A model generated the notes under the pieces. That model searched no databases. It saw nothing but the letters and a program-made list of their open reading frames with translations, and was not told the origin of the DNA. 64,000 bases of DNA. Source: an uncultured Clostridia bacterium. GTDB taxonomy: Bacteria > Bacillota > Clostridia > Oscillospirales > Acutalibacteraceae. Positions 19,354-29,124 of this stretch are shown one piece after another. Numbering within the stretch: the first letter of the stretch is position 1; each line of letters starts with the position of its first letter. The stretch lies in NCBI GenBank assembly GCA_945876745.1, contig CAMCPL010000001.1, positions 310,001 through 374,000 of the forward strand. Direction: 5' to 3'. The translations under genes were made by a program, and so were the position numbers.

Positions 19354-20125
19354 AAAATTAATACAAAATATCAAAGGCTATGGCGCTGTTGCCGTAGCCT
19401 TTTCGGGCGGTGTTGACAGTACGTTGCTTCTCGATTTGTGCATTGAAGCACTCGGAAAAGAAAATGTGCTCGCCGTCACGGTGACAAATGAGTCGTTTCC
19501 TAAGAGAGAAATATCCGAAGCAGTTGAGCTTTGCAAAAAATTCGGCGTAAAGCAGGAAATTATTGAGTTCAGCCAGCTTGAAATCGACGGCTTTGCCGAA
19601 AATACAAGGGACAGGTGCTATATCTGCAAAAAGAAAATGTTTTCACTCATCAATGCCGAGGCTCAAAAAAGCGGAATTAATACTGTTTTGGAGGGTAGCA
19701 ATCTTGACGATACGAACGATTATCGACCGGGTATGAGAGCTGTGAGTGAGCTTGGAGTAAAAAGTCCGTTTATTGAATTTGAGCTTACAAAGGACGAAAT
19801 AAAACGCCTTTCGGCTGACAGAAGACTGCCTACGAGTAGTAAGCCGTCCTTTGCCTGCCTGTCCACGAGAATACCCTACGGCGAAAAAATCACGCCGCAA
19901 AAGCTGCGCACTATTGACCTTGCAGAACAAAAATTATTTGATTTGGGCTTCTCTCAAGTCAGAGTTCGTTGCCACGGCAATATGGCAAGAATTGAACTTG
20001 AAAAATCCGAAATGCTCCGTGCCGTCGAATTGAAGGATATTATTTGTCAAAGCCTCGAAGTATGCGGCTTCGACTACATTTCCCTCGACCTCGCCGGCTA
20101 CAAAACAGGCAGTATGAACAAATAG
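19331..20125 (+). CDS. larE: ATP-dependent sacrificial sulfur transferase LarE-like
   Basis: VAFSGGVDSTLLLDLC, DRCYICKKKMF, EGSNLDDTNDYRPGMRA, ACLSTRIPYGEKIT. Confidence 0.9.
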   Translation: MKTNKKCEKLIQNIKGYGAVAVAFSGGVDSTLLLDLCIEALGKENVLAVTVTNESFPKREISEAVELCKKFGVKQEIIEFSQLEIDGFAENTRDRCYICKKKMFSLINAEAQKSGINTVLEGSNLDDTNDYRPGMRAVSELGVKSPFIEFELTKDEIKRLSADRRLPTSSKPSFACLSTRIPYGEKITPQKLRTIDLAEQKLFDLGFSQVRVRCHGNMARIELEKSEMLRAVELKDIICQSLEVCGFDYISLDLAGYKTGSMNK

Positions 20126-20179
20126 AAAATTTTACCTTTTTTGTTGACAAAATGCGCAATATGTGGTATCATATTTTTG

Positions 20180-20262
20180 CTTGTTAATGCGTTAGCGTAT
20201 TAAAGTGTCTGTCTAAAACAAACTATGGGGGAAAACGGCAGTGCGGCTGTCGTTTTTTTCTT
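20180..20262 (+). ncRNA. Candidate small RNA or terminated leader
   Basis: TTGACA-17-TATCAT promoter (20144-20172), stem-loop TTAATGCG-TTAG-CGTATTAA, terminator ACGGCAG-TGCGG-CTGTCGT-T7. Confidence 0.55.
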
Positions 20263-20358
20263 TGTATGGTATTTGTAGGGACGGTGTTATTTCTTTTTGT
20301 TGCATTATTTTAGGATATGTGATAGAATGACTCTATATTTATATCAGGAGGAGAATTT

Positions 20359-21915
20359 ATGACTCAGGCACAAATCTGTATTATGATTTCGATAGTGGCA
20401 TATTTGGCTGTTGTGCTGTTAATCGGTATCGGATTTTCAAAAAAGACGAAGAATGTCGGCGACTTTTATTTAGGCGGCAGAAAGTTAGGACCGCTTGTTA
20501 CGGCAATGAGCGCAGAGGCTTCGGATATGAGCAGCTGGCTTCTTATGGGACTTCCGGGTCTTGCATTGCTTACAGGTGTTGCAGACGTAAGCTGGACTGT
20601 TATCGGTCTTGCTGTCGGAACATATCTTAACTGGCTGATAGTTGCGAAAAGGCTTCGTAACTATTCCGCAAAAATCGGAGCAATTACAATACCCGATTAT
20701 TTCTCTCTTCGCTATAAGGACGAAAAGAGAATTTTGATGGCAGTATCGGCGCTTATAATTATTATTTTCTTCGTGCCGTATACCGCATCCGGCTTTTCGG
20801 CTTGCGGAAAGTTATTCTCAACGCTTTTCGGAGTTGATTATCATCTCGCTATGATTGTTTCGGCTATTGTTATCGTGGGCTATACGACGCTCGGCGGCTT
20901 TAATGCGGCTTCGACTACAGACTTTATTCAATCGATAATTATGACGATTGCATTGTTTATCGTTGTCGGCTTCGGCGTGTCGAAGGCAGGCGGTATGGAA
21001 GCCGTTATTGAGAATGCAAGAAGACTTGACGGATATTTCGAGCTGTTCAGCTCGTATTCGAGAGCAGCGGTGACAGACGTCGGAGCACGCTCGCCTTACG
21101 GATTCTTGACTATTGTTTCGACTCTTGCTTGGGGTCTCGGATATTTCGGTATGCCGCATATTCTTCTTCGATTTATGGCTATTGAAGACCCGAACAAGAT
21201 TAAGACTTCACGCAGAGTAGCAACTGTTTGGGTTGTTATTTCAATGGCTGTTGCAATTCTTATCGGCGTTGTCGGAAATGCTCTTATGGCAAACGGTACT
21301 CTTTCAACTCTCACTCAGTCGGGTGACGCAGTTGACAAAGAAACTATTATTATTCAAATTGCGAATTTCCTTGCTTCTCACGGAATTTTGCCTGCATTAA
21401 CTGCCGGTGTAATCCTTGCAGGTATTCTTGCTTCAACTATGTCGACATCGGACAGTCAGCTCCTTGCGGCGTCGTCGTCGGCAAGTGAAAATATTTTAGG
21501 CGGACTGTTTAGAGTTAACCTCAGCGAAACCGCAAAAATGATTGTCGCAAGAGTTACGCTTATTACTATTGCGGTTATCGGTGTGGTTGTTGCGTGGGAT
21601 GAAAACAGCTCGGTATTTAAGATTGTATCCTTTGCTTGGGCAGGCTTCGGTGCGGCATTCGGACCGGTTATGCTTTTGTCGCTGTTTTGGAGAAGAAGCA
21701 ACAAGTACGGTGCGCTTGCAGGAATTATCGTAGGCGGCGCTATGGTATTTGTTTGGAAATTCTGTATTGCGAAGCTTTCACCGGTGCTTAACATTTATGA
21801 GCTTTTGCCGGCATTCCTTATCGGATTGGCAGTAAATATTATTGTATCTCTTTGTACCTCAAAGCCGTCAAAGGAAATTACAGACAGCTTTGACGAAGTC
21901 AAGATGATGAAATAA
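20359..21915 (+). CDS. putP: Sodium/proline symporter (SSS family)
   Basis: 518 aa; FYLGGRKLGPLVTAMSAEASDMSSWLLMGLPG, TTDFIQ, ILASTMSTSDSQLLAASS. Confidence 0.94.
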   Translation: MTQAQICIMISIVAYLAVVLLIGIGFSKKTKNVGDFYLGGRKLGPLVTAMSAEASDMSSWLLMGLPGLALLTGVADVSWTVIGLAVGTYLNWLIVAKRLRNYSAKIGAITIPDYFSLRYKDEKRILMAVSALIIIIFFVPYTASGFSACGKLFSTLFGVDYHLAMIVSAIVIVGYTTLGGFNAASTTDFIQSIIMTIALFIVVGFGVSKAGGMEAVIENARRLDGYFELFSSYSRAAVTDVGARSPYGFLTIVSTLAWGLGYFGMPHILLRFMAIEDPNKIKTSRRVATVWVVISMAVAILIGVVGNALMANGTLSTLTQSGDAVDKETIIIQIANFLASHGILPALTAGVILAGILASTMSTSDSQLLAASSSASENILGGLFRVNLSETAKMIVARVTLITIAVIGVVVAWDENSSVFKIVSFAWAGFGAAFGPVMLLSLFWRRSNKYGALAGIIVGGAMVFVWKFCIAKLSPVLNIYELLPAFLIGLAVNIIVSLCTSKPSKEITDSFDEVKMMK

Positions 21916-21929
21916 CAGAGGTTTTTCTT

Positions 21930-22286
21930 ATGCAGGAATCGGGAGAAATGTATATTGAAACGATATACATTCTTTGTAAAGAACAAAGCAATGTAAGGTC
22001 GATTGATGTCGCTGAAAAAATGGGATTTTCAAAGCCGAGCGTTAGCCGAGGCGTGAGCATTTTGAAGCGTGACGGATATTTGACAATGGACGAGAACGGC
22101 TTTTTGAAGCTGACAAAAAGCGGACTTGAGCTTGCAGAAAAGATTTATGAGCGCCATACGATTTTGACCGAGGCGTTGACAAAATTGGGCGTAAGCAGTG
22201 ATGTTGCACAACAGGACGCCTGCAAAATGGAGCATATCATCAGCGATGAAACCTTTGAAGCGTTCAAAAAGCATATGGCAAAATAA
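21930..22286 (+). CDS. DtxR/MntR-like metal-dependent transcriptional regulator
   Basis: MYIETIYILCKE..VRSIDVAEKMGFSKPSVSRGVSILKRDGYLTM. Confidence 0.85.
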   Translation: MQESGEMYIETIYILCKEQSNVRSIDVAEKMGFSKPSVSRGVSILKRDGYLTMDENGFLKLTKSGLELAEKIYERHTILTEALTKLGVSSDVAQQDACKMEHIISDETFEAFKKHMAK

Positions 22287-22300
22287 AGTGTACAACAAAT

Positions 22301-22341
22301 GAAAAATCGGGATTCACGAAAAAGTGAACCCCGATTTTTTT
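22301..22341 (+). terminator. Intrinsic terminator
   Basis: AAAATCGGGATTCAC-GAAAAAA-GTGAACCCCGATTTT-TTT. Confidence 0.75.
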
Positions 22342-22372
22342 GTATAAAACCTTTTTAATGATTATTGTTCTT

Positions 22373-22514
22373 TTATCCCCTCAGTCACTGTGTGACAGCT
22401 CCCCTTGATTTTCAAAACAAGGGGAGCCTTAATCACTTAAAACGGCGTTTCGTCTTGAACAATAAGGCTCCACTTATTGTAAGGGGAGCTGTCACGCAGT
22501 GACTGAGGGGATAA
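22373..22514. repeat. MITE-like element with 34-bp terminal inverted repeats
   Basis: TTATCCCCTCAGTCACTG[T/C]GTGACAGCTCCCCTT at both ends (22373-22406 and 22481-22514) in inverted orientation, one mismatch. Confidence 0.8.
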
Positions 22515-22545
22515 GATATTGTATGCGGATTTAACTAACAACGTG

Positions 22546-23949
22546 TTATTCTCTGGATTTTTCGAGCTTGGAGCGTAGCTTTTCAAGCTCGGATTTTGAC
22601 AGCTTATAGCCGAAGAAAAGCAAAACGAACAGCGCAATCAAAATTATTGACGGCACGAGAGTTGATATTCCGTACAGTTTTTCGACAACCTGCGCCGGTT
22701 GCTCGGCGAGTGTGCCGTCATAACCGATTATTCCGAGTACGGCAGGAACGCCCGCACCTGCAATAGTCTGACCGAGCTTTCGTGCAAAGGAATAAACAGA
22801 ATACGCCGTGCCTTCCTCACGCCTGCCCGACAAAAGCTCGTGGTAGTCGATAACGTCCATAACCATTGCCCAAATTTCAAGTACAAGAAATGTTTGACCT
22901 GCGCCCGAAAGGAATGTCATAGCCAAAAACAGATACGGATTTTTTGATAGCGCAGTAAAGCCTATCAGGTACATTGCGATATTTATTGTTGCGGCAAAAG
23001 CGATACCGACAGTGCAGATTTCTTTTTTGCCGTATTTTGCTACGAGCTTGCCCATAACCGGTATGAACATCGCCATAGGAAGATAGGTGCAAACCGTGAC
23101 AATACTGTAAAGTCCCGGCTGTTCAAAATAGTTCTTGAACAGATAGTTGTATACCGTTTGAGTGTACATCTGGAAGCATATCAAAAGCATCGAAACGCCG
23201 CAGAGAGCCAAAAACGGCTTGTTCTTTATGAGAAGTCCCATACTGCGAAGCGGATTATAGGAGCTTTGAGATTGATTTTTTGTTACTCCCACTCTTTCCT
23301 TTGTCAGCTTGAAGTGGACAAAAAATGTGATTATAGTGAGAATTGAAAGACAGCCAACGGCAATGCTTAGTTTTTTACCGTCAAGCACCTTGATACTGCC
23401 GCTTGCGGTTGTAACTGTTGAATAAACGACAAGCGGAAGCAGTATTTGAGCAGGAAGTCCGCCTACACCGGCACCGACCGAACGCCACATTGACAGCGAG
23501 GAACGCTCGATATTGTCGTCTGTAATAACGCTTGCAAGCGAGCCGTAGGGAATGTTAACGCCGGTATACATCATACCGTAAATAATGTAGGTTATGTAAG
23601 CGTAAACGAGATACTGACCCTGTGTAAGATTCGGCACCTTAAAGAACATAAAAAACGCAGAAACGGCAAGCGGCACGGAGCAGGCGAGAATGTAAGGTCT
23701 GAATCTGCCGTGCTTTGTCGGTTTTCGGGAGTCGATAAATGCTCCCCACATCGGGTCGTTTACAGCGTCCCATATTCTTGCAACGAGCATAAGAACCACA
23801 ATTGAAGCGTTTGCTATGCCGAGAATATCGGTATAAAACATTGTCAAAAACGAATTGACGAGCGAAAAGGTCAGTATTCCGCCCATATCACCTAAAGCGT
23901 AGCCGAAACGGTCAACCGCCCTTATTGAACCTGTATTTTTGTTACTCAT
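22546..23949 (-). CDS. GPH-family (MFS) sugar:cation symporter
   Basis: 467 aa, 12 TM pattern; DRFGYALGDMGG, ARIWDAVNDPMWGAFIDSR. Confidence 0.9.
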   Translation of the reverse strand: MSNKNTGSIRAVDRFGYALGDMGGILTFSLVNSFLTMFYTDILGIANASIVVLMLVARIWDAVNDPMWGAFIDSRKPTKHGRFRPYILACSVPLAVSAFFMFFKVPNLTQGQYLVYAYITYIIYGMMYTGVNIPYGSLASVITDDNIERSSLSMWRSVGAGVGGLPAQILLPLVVYSTVTTASGSIKVLDGKKLSIAVGCLSILTIITFFVHFKLTKERVGVTKNQSQSSYNPLRSMGLLIKNKPFLALCGVSMLLICFQMYTQTVYNYLFKNYFEQPGLYSIVTVCTYLPMAMFIPVMGKLVAKYGKKEICTVGIAFAATINIAMYLIGFTALSKNPYLFLAMTFLSGAGQTFLVLEIWAMVMDVIDYHELLSGRREEGTAYSVYSFARKLGQTIAGAGVPAVLGIIGYDGTLAEQPAQVVEKLYGISTLVPSIILIALFVLLFFGYKLSKSELEKLRSKLEKSRE

Positions 23950-23952
23950 AGT

Positions 23953-26235
23953 TTACTCCTTGTTTTCAATGATGAGCCGTCTTTTGTCCGCCTTGCAAAG
24001 ACGTATATTCGGACAAAACGGCATATTTCCCGAATTGTGATAAGTTACATTTACTGTTTGACTGTCGCATTTAACGCTGAATTTCAGCATTACGCAGTCG
24101 CCGTTTCGGTAGTTGAAGGTCACCCCGTCGTCTGTGAAAAAGCTGTCCTCAAACTCGCCGTTTTCAACGGGATAAACCGTGAACACCGTTTCGTCCTCCT
24201 GAATGGGTAAAACGCTTCCTGCCTTGACAAAATACGGCATAGGTCTGTCGGTCGGGATTTTAAGCACAATCCATTGACCGCCGTTATAATACCTGTCGGC
24301 AAGATACCAATTGTCGGCCTTCGGAAGATATACGCTTGTGCTTTGCTTATCCTCGTCGAATATGAATGAAACGAGAATATTCCTACCGACGAGCATACAG
24401 TCGTTTTGGGCATAAAGCTCCTCGTCGTCATAGTACAAAATGAGAGGTGCGTTAATCGGTATTTCGTTTTCTACCGAATTGTAGGCGCAATTATAAAGAT
24501 ATGGAATGAGCTGACGTCTTTGCTCAAATAACGCCTTTACGCTCGGCATAATGTCCTCGTAGCTCCACGGCATTGTTGCAGAGCCGTCCTCGTTCCAGCT
24601 GTGAATAGTGAAGCGAGGCTCAAAAATTCCGTGCTCAAGCCAGCGTAAAAGAAGCTGTCTTGACGGCATTTTTCCGTGAAAGCCGCCTAAATCGTGACCG
24701 TAAAAGCCGAAGCCCGAAAGCGACATTGTAAGTCCGATATTGTGGCAATATCTCAAATCCTCAAAGCTCGTTTTATTGTCGCCCGACCACGTTTGAGACA
24801 AACGGCGAACGGCAATATTTCCGCTTCTTGTCGAAAGAAACGGACGGTTGTTCGGGCTTTGCTTTTTCTGTGCAAGGTATGAGGCTGCAACCATAAGATA
24901 GGTCAGGGTACTTCGTATTCTGCTTGCCTTGACCTCTCCGCTTGAAAAGCCGGAGCAAAGCGCCTCGGTGTCCTTGATATCAAATTCGTTGTTGTCGTTC
25001 CAAGTAGAAGTAATACCTAAATCAAGCAGGGAGGACGTCACCTTTTCGCTCCAATAATCAAAAGCGTCCCTGTTTGTAAAATCAAGATAGCTTCCGAGAC
25101 CGTCCCAAAACTCGGTAACAAACGGCGTGCCGTCCGGATTTTTTACGAAATATCCCTTTTCTTTAAGCTCGCCGTAAAGAGGGTGAGAGTTTAGAAAAGC
25201 GGGCTTGATATTCGGGATAATGTTTATTTTGCGTTGTGAAAACCTTTCTACAAATTCTTTCGGATTTGGAAATTTGTCGTAATTCCAGTTGAAGACATAC
25301 CGCCTTTCGCCGATTGAGGTGTAGCCCGATGAAAGATAGAAGCCCTGACACGGCAAATCGTATTTTTCGAGCTTATCCAAAAAGGCATACATCTGCTTTT
25401 CGGAATCCGGCGCGTCCGTGTATGCCATGGTGCTTGCGCAGTAATCAAAAGACCATTTCGGCGGAAATGCCTGCTTGCCGCACAGCCTGCAAAATTGCTG
25501 CAAAACGGACAGCTTACTGCCGAAAAATACGTAATAAACGAGGCAGTCGTCATCGGTTTTGAAGTATTTATAGGCAGGGTAGTAGTTGTTTATTTCCTTG
25601 CCGAAATCGAAGTACGAGGTGTCGGTTGTGTCATAAAAAATACCGTAGCAAAGCGCCTCGTTTTCGCAGATATAAAACGGCAGATGCTTGTATAACGGGT
25701 CGCTGTTCTTTGCGCTGTAGCCCATACAGTCAACCGTTTCGATACGAAACGACCTGCCGGATTTATCAAGTGCACCGCCCTTGTCGCCCAAGCCGTAAAT
25801 ATGCTCGTTCTCACTTCGTGTTATGTAGTGATACAAGCCGTCGCCGAACTCCTTTTGAAAATTATAGGCAAGCGGCTTTCTGTCGGCAAAAACAGCTTTT
25901 CCGGCGTATGCATAGCTTAAAAGAAAATTCCTTTTGTCAAGCGTAATATCAACTCCGCAGGGAAGAGAGAAGAAATCCTCACTTTCCCGATTTTCGGCTT
26001 TTATCCTGCATAAATCAAAGCCGTCGGTGCTCAATCTCTCCCTGCCGTCAAGCAAAAGCTTGTTTGTCGGATTGATGCAAAAGGTCGGCAAAAGCTCGGC
26101 GTTCTTTTTGTATATCGCAACTCGAATACTGCTTTGACTTATGAAATCAATTTGTGCAATATTGTCGTCACATTCGTAAATTCTACTGCTTTCGTCTGCG
26201 GCAGTAAGTGTGAAGCAATGGTTGAATTTCGGCAT
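23953..26235 (-). CDS. Glycoside hydrolase family 31 (alpha-glycosidase)
   Basis: 760 aa; GLGDKGGALDKSG, WNDNNEFD (nucleophile region), WSGDNKTSFEDLR, FYGHDLGGFHG. Confidence 0.93.
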   Translation of the reverse strand: MPKFNHCFTLTAADESSRIYECDDNIAQIDFISQSSIRVAIYKKNAELLPTFCINPTNKLLLDGRERLSTDGFDLCRIKAENRESEDFFSLPCGVDITLDKRNFLLSYAYAGKAVFADRKPLAYNFQKEFGDGLYHYITRSENEHIYGLGDKGGALDKSGRSFRIETVDCMGYSAKNSDPLYKHLPFYICENEALCYGIFYDTTDTSYFDFGKEINNYYPAYKYFKTDDDCLVYYVFFGSKLSVLQQFCRLCGKQAFPPKWSFDYCASTMAYTDAPDSEKQMYAFLDKLEKYDLPCQGFYLSSGYTSIGERRYVFNWNYDKFPNPKEFVERFSQRKINIIPNIKPAFLNSHPLYGELKEKGYFVKNPDGTPFVTEFWDGLGSYLDFTNRDAFDYWSEKVTSSLLDLGITSTWNDNNEFDIKDTEALCSGFSSGEVKASRIRSTLTYLMVAASYLAQKKQSPNNRPFLSTRSGNIAVRRLSQTWSGDNKTSFEDLRYCHNIGLTMSLSGFGFYGHDLGGFHGKMPSRQLLLRWLEHGIFEPRFTIHSWNEDGSATMPWSYEDIMPSVKALFEQRRQLIPYLYNCAYNSVENEIPINAPLILYYDDEELYAQNDCMLVGRNILVSFIFDEDKQSTSVYLPKADNWYLADRYYNGGQWIVLKIPTDRPMPYFVKAGSVLPIQEDETVFTVYPVENGEFEDSFFTDDGVTFNYRNGDCVMLKFSVKCDSQTVNVTYHNSGNMPFCPNIRLCKADKRRLIIENKE

Positions 26236-27569
26236 TATACTGTTTTTCCTTTACCTGTAAATGTGTATTTTATGTTGTCCCATGTGTGCCAGCTGTCACA
26301 TTCTGTTTTTTCGCAAAACGACATCGGCTTTTTGTAGTTAATTTCCCAAGTCGGTATTGACTTGCAATTCGGGTTTTGCGTTTTTGCAAATTGTGCAATA
26401 GCGTCGCTTAACTGTTCGGATATTTTGTAGTCAACCTCTTCAAACGGTCGCCAGTTGAAATCGAGAGTTGAAAAGGCATAGAGCAAATCGGCAGAATGCC
26501 ACGCTCCCATATCGTCGCCGGGTAGGAAACGGTTGAAGTTGTAAAGCCAGCATTTTCCGTTTTTGCTTTGAATATGGCGAGCATATTTTTTCGTTACCGC
26601 TTCGAGCACAATCGGAATCATATCCGTACAGGTTGAGCCGATAATGCAGGGAATATCCGGTAGGGATTTTAAGGTGAAATCGTTTTTGCAGATGATTTTT
26701 TCATCGTAGACGGGGAAGGTGTAGGGCATACTGAATTTGCTTTCCTTACACGCCTTGAGCCAAGCGTAATAAAGCTTTTTTGCATCGACGTTCTTCAGCT
26801 CGTTAATAGATTTAACACCTGCGTTTTCGATGATTTTGTCCCAAAACGGTGTGATTTTTTCAATACTCAACGGTTTTAGAAGACATCTTTGAAGTCCTGC
26901 GCCGCTTTGCATAATCGCACCCTTGATTTTGTTTTTAAGCAGGGGATTGCTCAGGTGAATATCAACGCTCATTGCGCCTGCGCTTTGTCCCATAAGAGTA
27001 ATATTTTCGGGATTTCCGCCGAATGACGAGATGTTTTTGATTACCCATTTTATAGCGGCTGTTTGGTCATACAGTCCGAAGTTTGCAAGAATTTCGCCGT
27101 CCTTTTTCAAATCCTTGTGAGCGCAAAAGCCGTAGGGACCGAGACGGTAGTTCATTGCAACGGTGATAATTCCTTTTTCGGCAAGGCGTTCGCCCTTTAT
27201 ATGACCCTCGTCGGTGCTTCCGCCCGTGAAGCTTCCGCCGTGAATGAATATCAAAACAGGGCAGTTTTCGGCATTCTTCGGAGCCCAGATATTCAGAAAA
27301 TGGCAGTCCTCGCTGTATGTAAAATGAAGCCCTTTTCTAAATTCGATATGATAAAACGGATTGACCTTTGCATCGTCATCAAAGGCTCTGTGCTGATAAC
27401 AGCACGCCTTGTATTCGGTTGCGTCGTACACGCCGTCCCATTTTTTCTGTTCAACAGGCATTTCGTATCTTTCGGCTCTTGCGTAACGCACGCCTCGAAA
27501 TTCGTAACATTTTTCGCCGTTTATTCCTTTGATTTCGCCGCAGGGCGTTGATTTTGTAATATATCCCAT
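26235..27569 (-). CDS. Type-B carboxylesterase/lipase family protein
   Basis: GxSxG GQSAGAMS, FIHGGSFTGGST, RGVRYA; stop overlaps the GH31 start by 1 nt. Confidence 0.92.
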   Translation of the reverse strand: MGYITKSTPCGEIKGINGEKCYEFRGVRYARAERYEMPVEQKKWDGVYDATEYKACCYQHRAFDDDAKVNPFYHIEFRKGLHFTYSEDCHFLNIWAPKNAENCPVLIFIHGGSFTGGSTDEGHIKGERLAEKGIITVAMNYRLGPYGFCAHKDLKKDGEILANFGLYDQTAAIKWVIKNISSFGGNPENITLMGQSAGAMSVDIHLSNPLLKNKIKGAIMQSGAGLQRCLLKPLSIEKITPFWDKIIENAGVKSINELKNVDAKKLYYAWLKACKESKFSMPYTFPVYDEKIICKNDFTLKSLPDIPCIIGSTCTDMIPIVLEAVTKKYARHIQSKNGKCWLYNFNRFLPGDDMGAWHSADLLYAFSTLDFNWRPFEEVDYKISEQLSDAIAQFAKTQNPNCKSIPTWEINYKKPMSFCEKTECDSWHTWDNIKYTFTGKGKTV

Positions 27570-27646
27570 AGTAAAACCTACCTTTTCAGATTTATTTTAC
27601 CAAATTTTTTCAGTAATATCAATGTTGTATGAAAAAATAAAATACT

Positions 27647-27669
27647 GCAAGCCGTGACAGCTTGCAGCA
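27647..27669 (-). terminator. Intrinsic terminator downstream of MATE gene
   Basis: CTGCAAGC-N7-GCTTGCAG, T-rich on minus strand. Confidence 0.6.
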
Positions 27670-27680
27670 GAAAACGATTA

Positions 27681-29027
27681 TTATTGCTTTTGCGAAAAGC
27701 ATTTTTTGAAATTTCTTCGGTAAACAAGTGCGCTGACTGCGGCGGTCAAAAGCTCCGTTACGGGAAAAGCAACGAACACGCCGTTTGCTCCGATTATTCT
27801 GCCGAACAAAAACGCAAGCGGAATTATTACGGCGGTGTAGCGCATAAACGAAATTATGAGAGACTGCACTCCTTTTCCGAGAGCCTCCAACACTCCGCAG
27901 CAGGTGACGGATACTGCCGAAAAAATGAAGCCTATGCAGATTACTCTCAATGCAGCTGCACCGATATTGACTGTTTCGGGACTTGATGTGAAAATTCCCA
28001 TAAGCTGCTTCGGTATGACGAGTGAAAGCAGAACACCGAGCGCCATTACCGATGATATAAGAATAACGGTTGTTTTGAAAATCTGCTTTACTCTCTCGCG
28101 CTCGCGTGCGCCGTAATTGAAGCTGACAAGAGGTCTAACACCCTGAATAATGCCGTTTGCCGAAAGATAAATAAATGTTTGAAGCTTGTAGTATGCGCCG
28201 AGAACGAGAACATATTTATCGCCGAAAACTGCTAAAATTCCGTTGAGTGAGGATATCAAAAGCGACGGCAGAGCCATATTGAGCGTTGCCGGAATACCGA
28301 CGGAATAAAGACTTTTGAGCATATTTTTGTCAAATGAAATATGCTTGATTTTGAGCTTTATGGGAATGGGGGACATGAATAGACAAATTATGTAAACCAG
28401 AAGCGTTACGCTTTGTCCGATACCCGTTGCCCAAGCCGCGCCCGACATTCCCATTTCGGGGAAAAAGCCTATTCCGAATATCATCAGCGGGTCGAGAATG
28501 ATGTTTGTTACAAATCCGCAAATCATACTTATCATTGAGATATTCATTTTTCCGACAGACTGAAATATTTTTTCAAGGGAAATGCCGAGCATAATTACAA
28601 CGCTGAACAAAAATGCCCTGTTTGAGTATTCGAGCCCCATATTGATTATACTCTCGCTTTCGGTGTACATCATCAAAAAACGCTTCATACCCAAAAGGCA
28701 TACGACCATAAGTATGATCCCGTGAACGGCGCTTAACAAAAGACCTGTCACAGCCGCAGAATTTGCGCCCTTTTGCTTGTTTGCGCCGAGGCAATATGCA
28801 ATTCTTGCGTTCATTCCCACTCCGAAGCCGACGGCGAGCGCGGTCATAAGATTTTGAACGGGATAAACGAGCGAAAGCGCCGTCATTGCGTCCTCGCTGA
28901 TTTTTGCAACAAAGTAGCTGTCTACGATATTATAAAGCGAATTTACCGCCATCGAAATCACCATCGGCAGCGACATAGAAACAACAAGCGGAAAAATTTT
29001 CTTTTCTTTCATAAAATTCCTGTCCAT
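27681..29027 (-). CDS. MATE family efflux transporter
   Basis: VVSMSLPMVISMAVNSLYNIVDSYFVAKISEDAMTALSLVYP; GAGGTGG SD before ATG at 29027. Confidence 0.93.
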   Translation of the reverse strand: MDRNFMKEKKIFPLVVSMSLPMVISMAVNSLYNIVDSYFVAKISEDAMTALSLVYPVQNLMTALAVGFGVGMNARIAYCLGANKQKGANSAAVTGLLLSAVHGIILMVVCLLGMKRFLMMYTESESIINMGLEYSNRAFLFSVVIMLGISLEKIFQSVGKMNISMISMICGFVTNIILDPLMIFGIGFFPEMGMSGAAWATGIGQSVTLLVYIICLFMSPIPIKLKIKHISFDKNMLKSLYSVGIPATLNMALPSLLISSLNGILAVFGDKYVLVLGAYYKLQTFIYLSANGIIQGVRPLVSFNYGARERERVKQIFKTTVILISSVMALGVLLSLVIPKQLMGIFTSSPETVNIGAAALRVICIGFIFSAVSVTCCGVLEALGKGVQSLIISFMRYTAVIIPLAFLFGRIIGANGVFVAFPVTELLTAAVSALVYRRNFKKCFSQKQ

Positions 29028-29035
29028 ATTCCACC

Positions 29036-29092
29036 TCAACAAAAAACGCCGCACAGCTTATTACTGTGCGGCGAAAAAAGATTACTCTTCAA
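29036..29092 (-). CDS. Candidate leader peptide of the MATE gene (MKSNLFSPHSNKLCGVFC)
   Basis: TTG start 7 nt after GGAG; ORF spans the terminator hairpin and its stop lies in the MATE Shine-Dalgarno. Confidence 0.45.
   Translation of the reverse strand: MKSNLFSPHSNKLCGVFC
29043..29075 (-). terminator. Leader terminator/attenuator upstream of MATE gene
   Basis: CGCCGCACAG-N7-CTGTGCGGCG followed by T6 on the minus strand, 20 nt before the MATE ATG. Confidence 0.75.
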
Positions 29093-29124
29093 AAATCCAC
29101 TCCCAAAAGGGTTTTGCTATGAGC

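Noticed and set aside
27063-27551. 162-aa plus-strand ORF
   Set aside because: Antisense to the carboxylesterase; low-complexity shadow translation.
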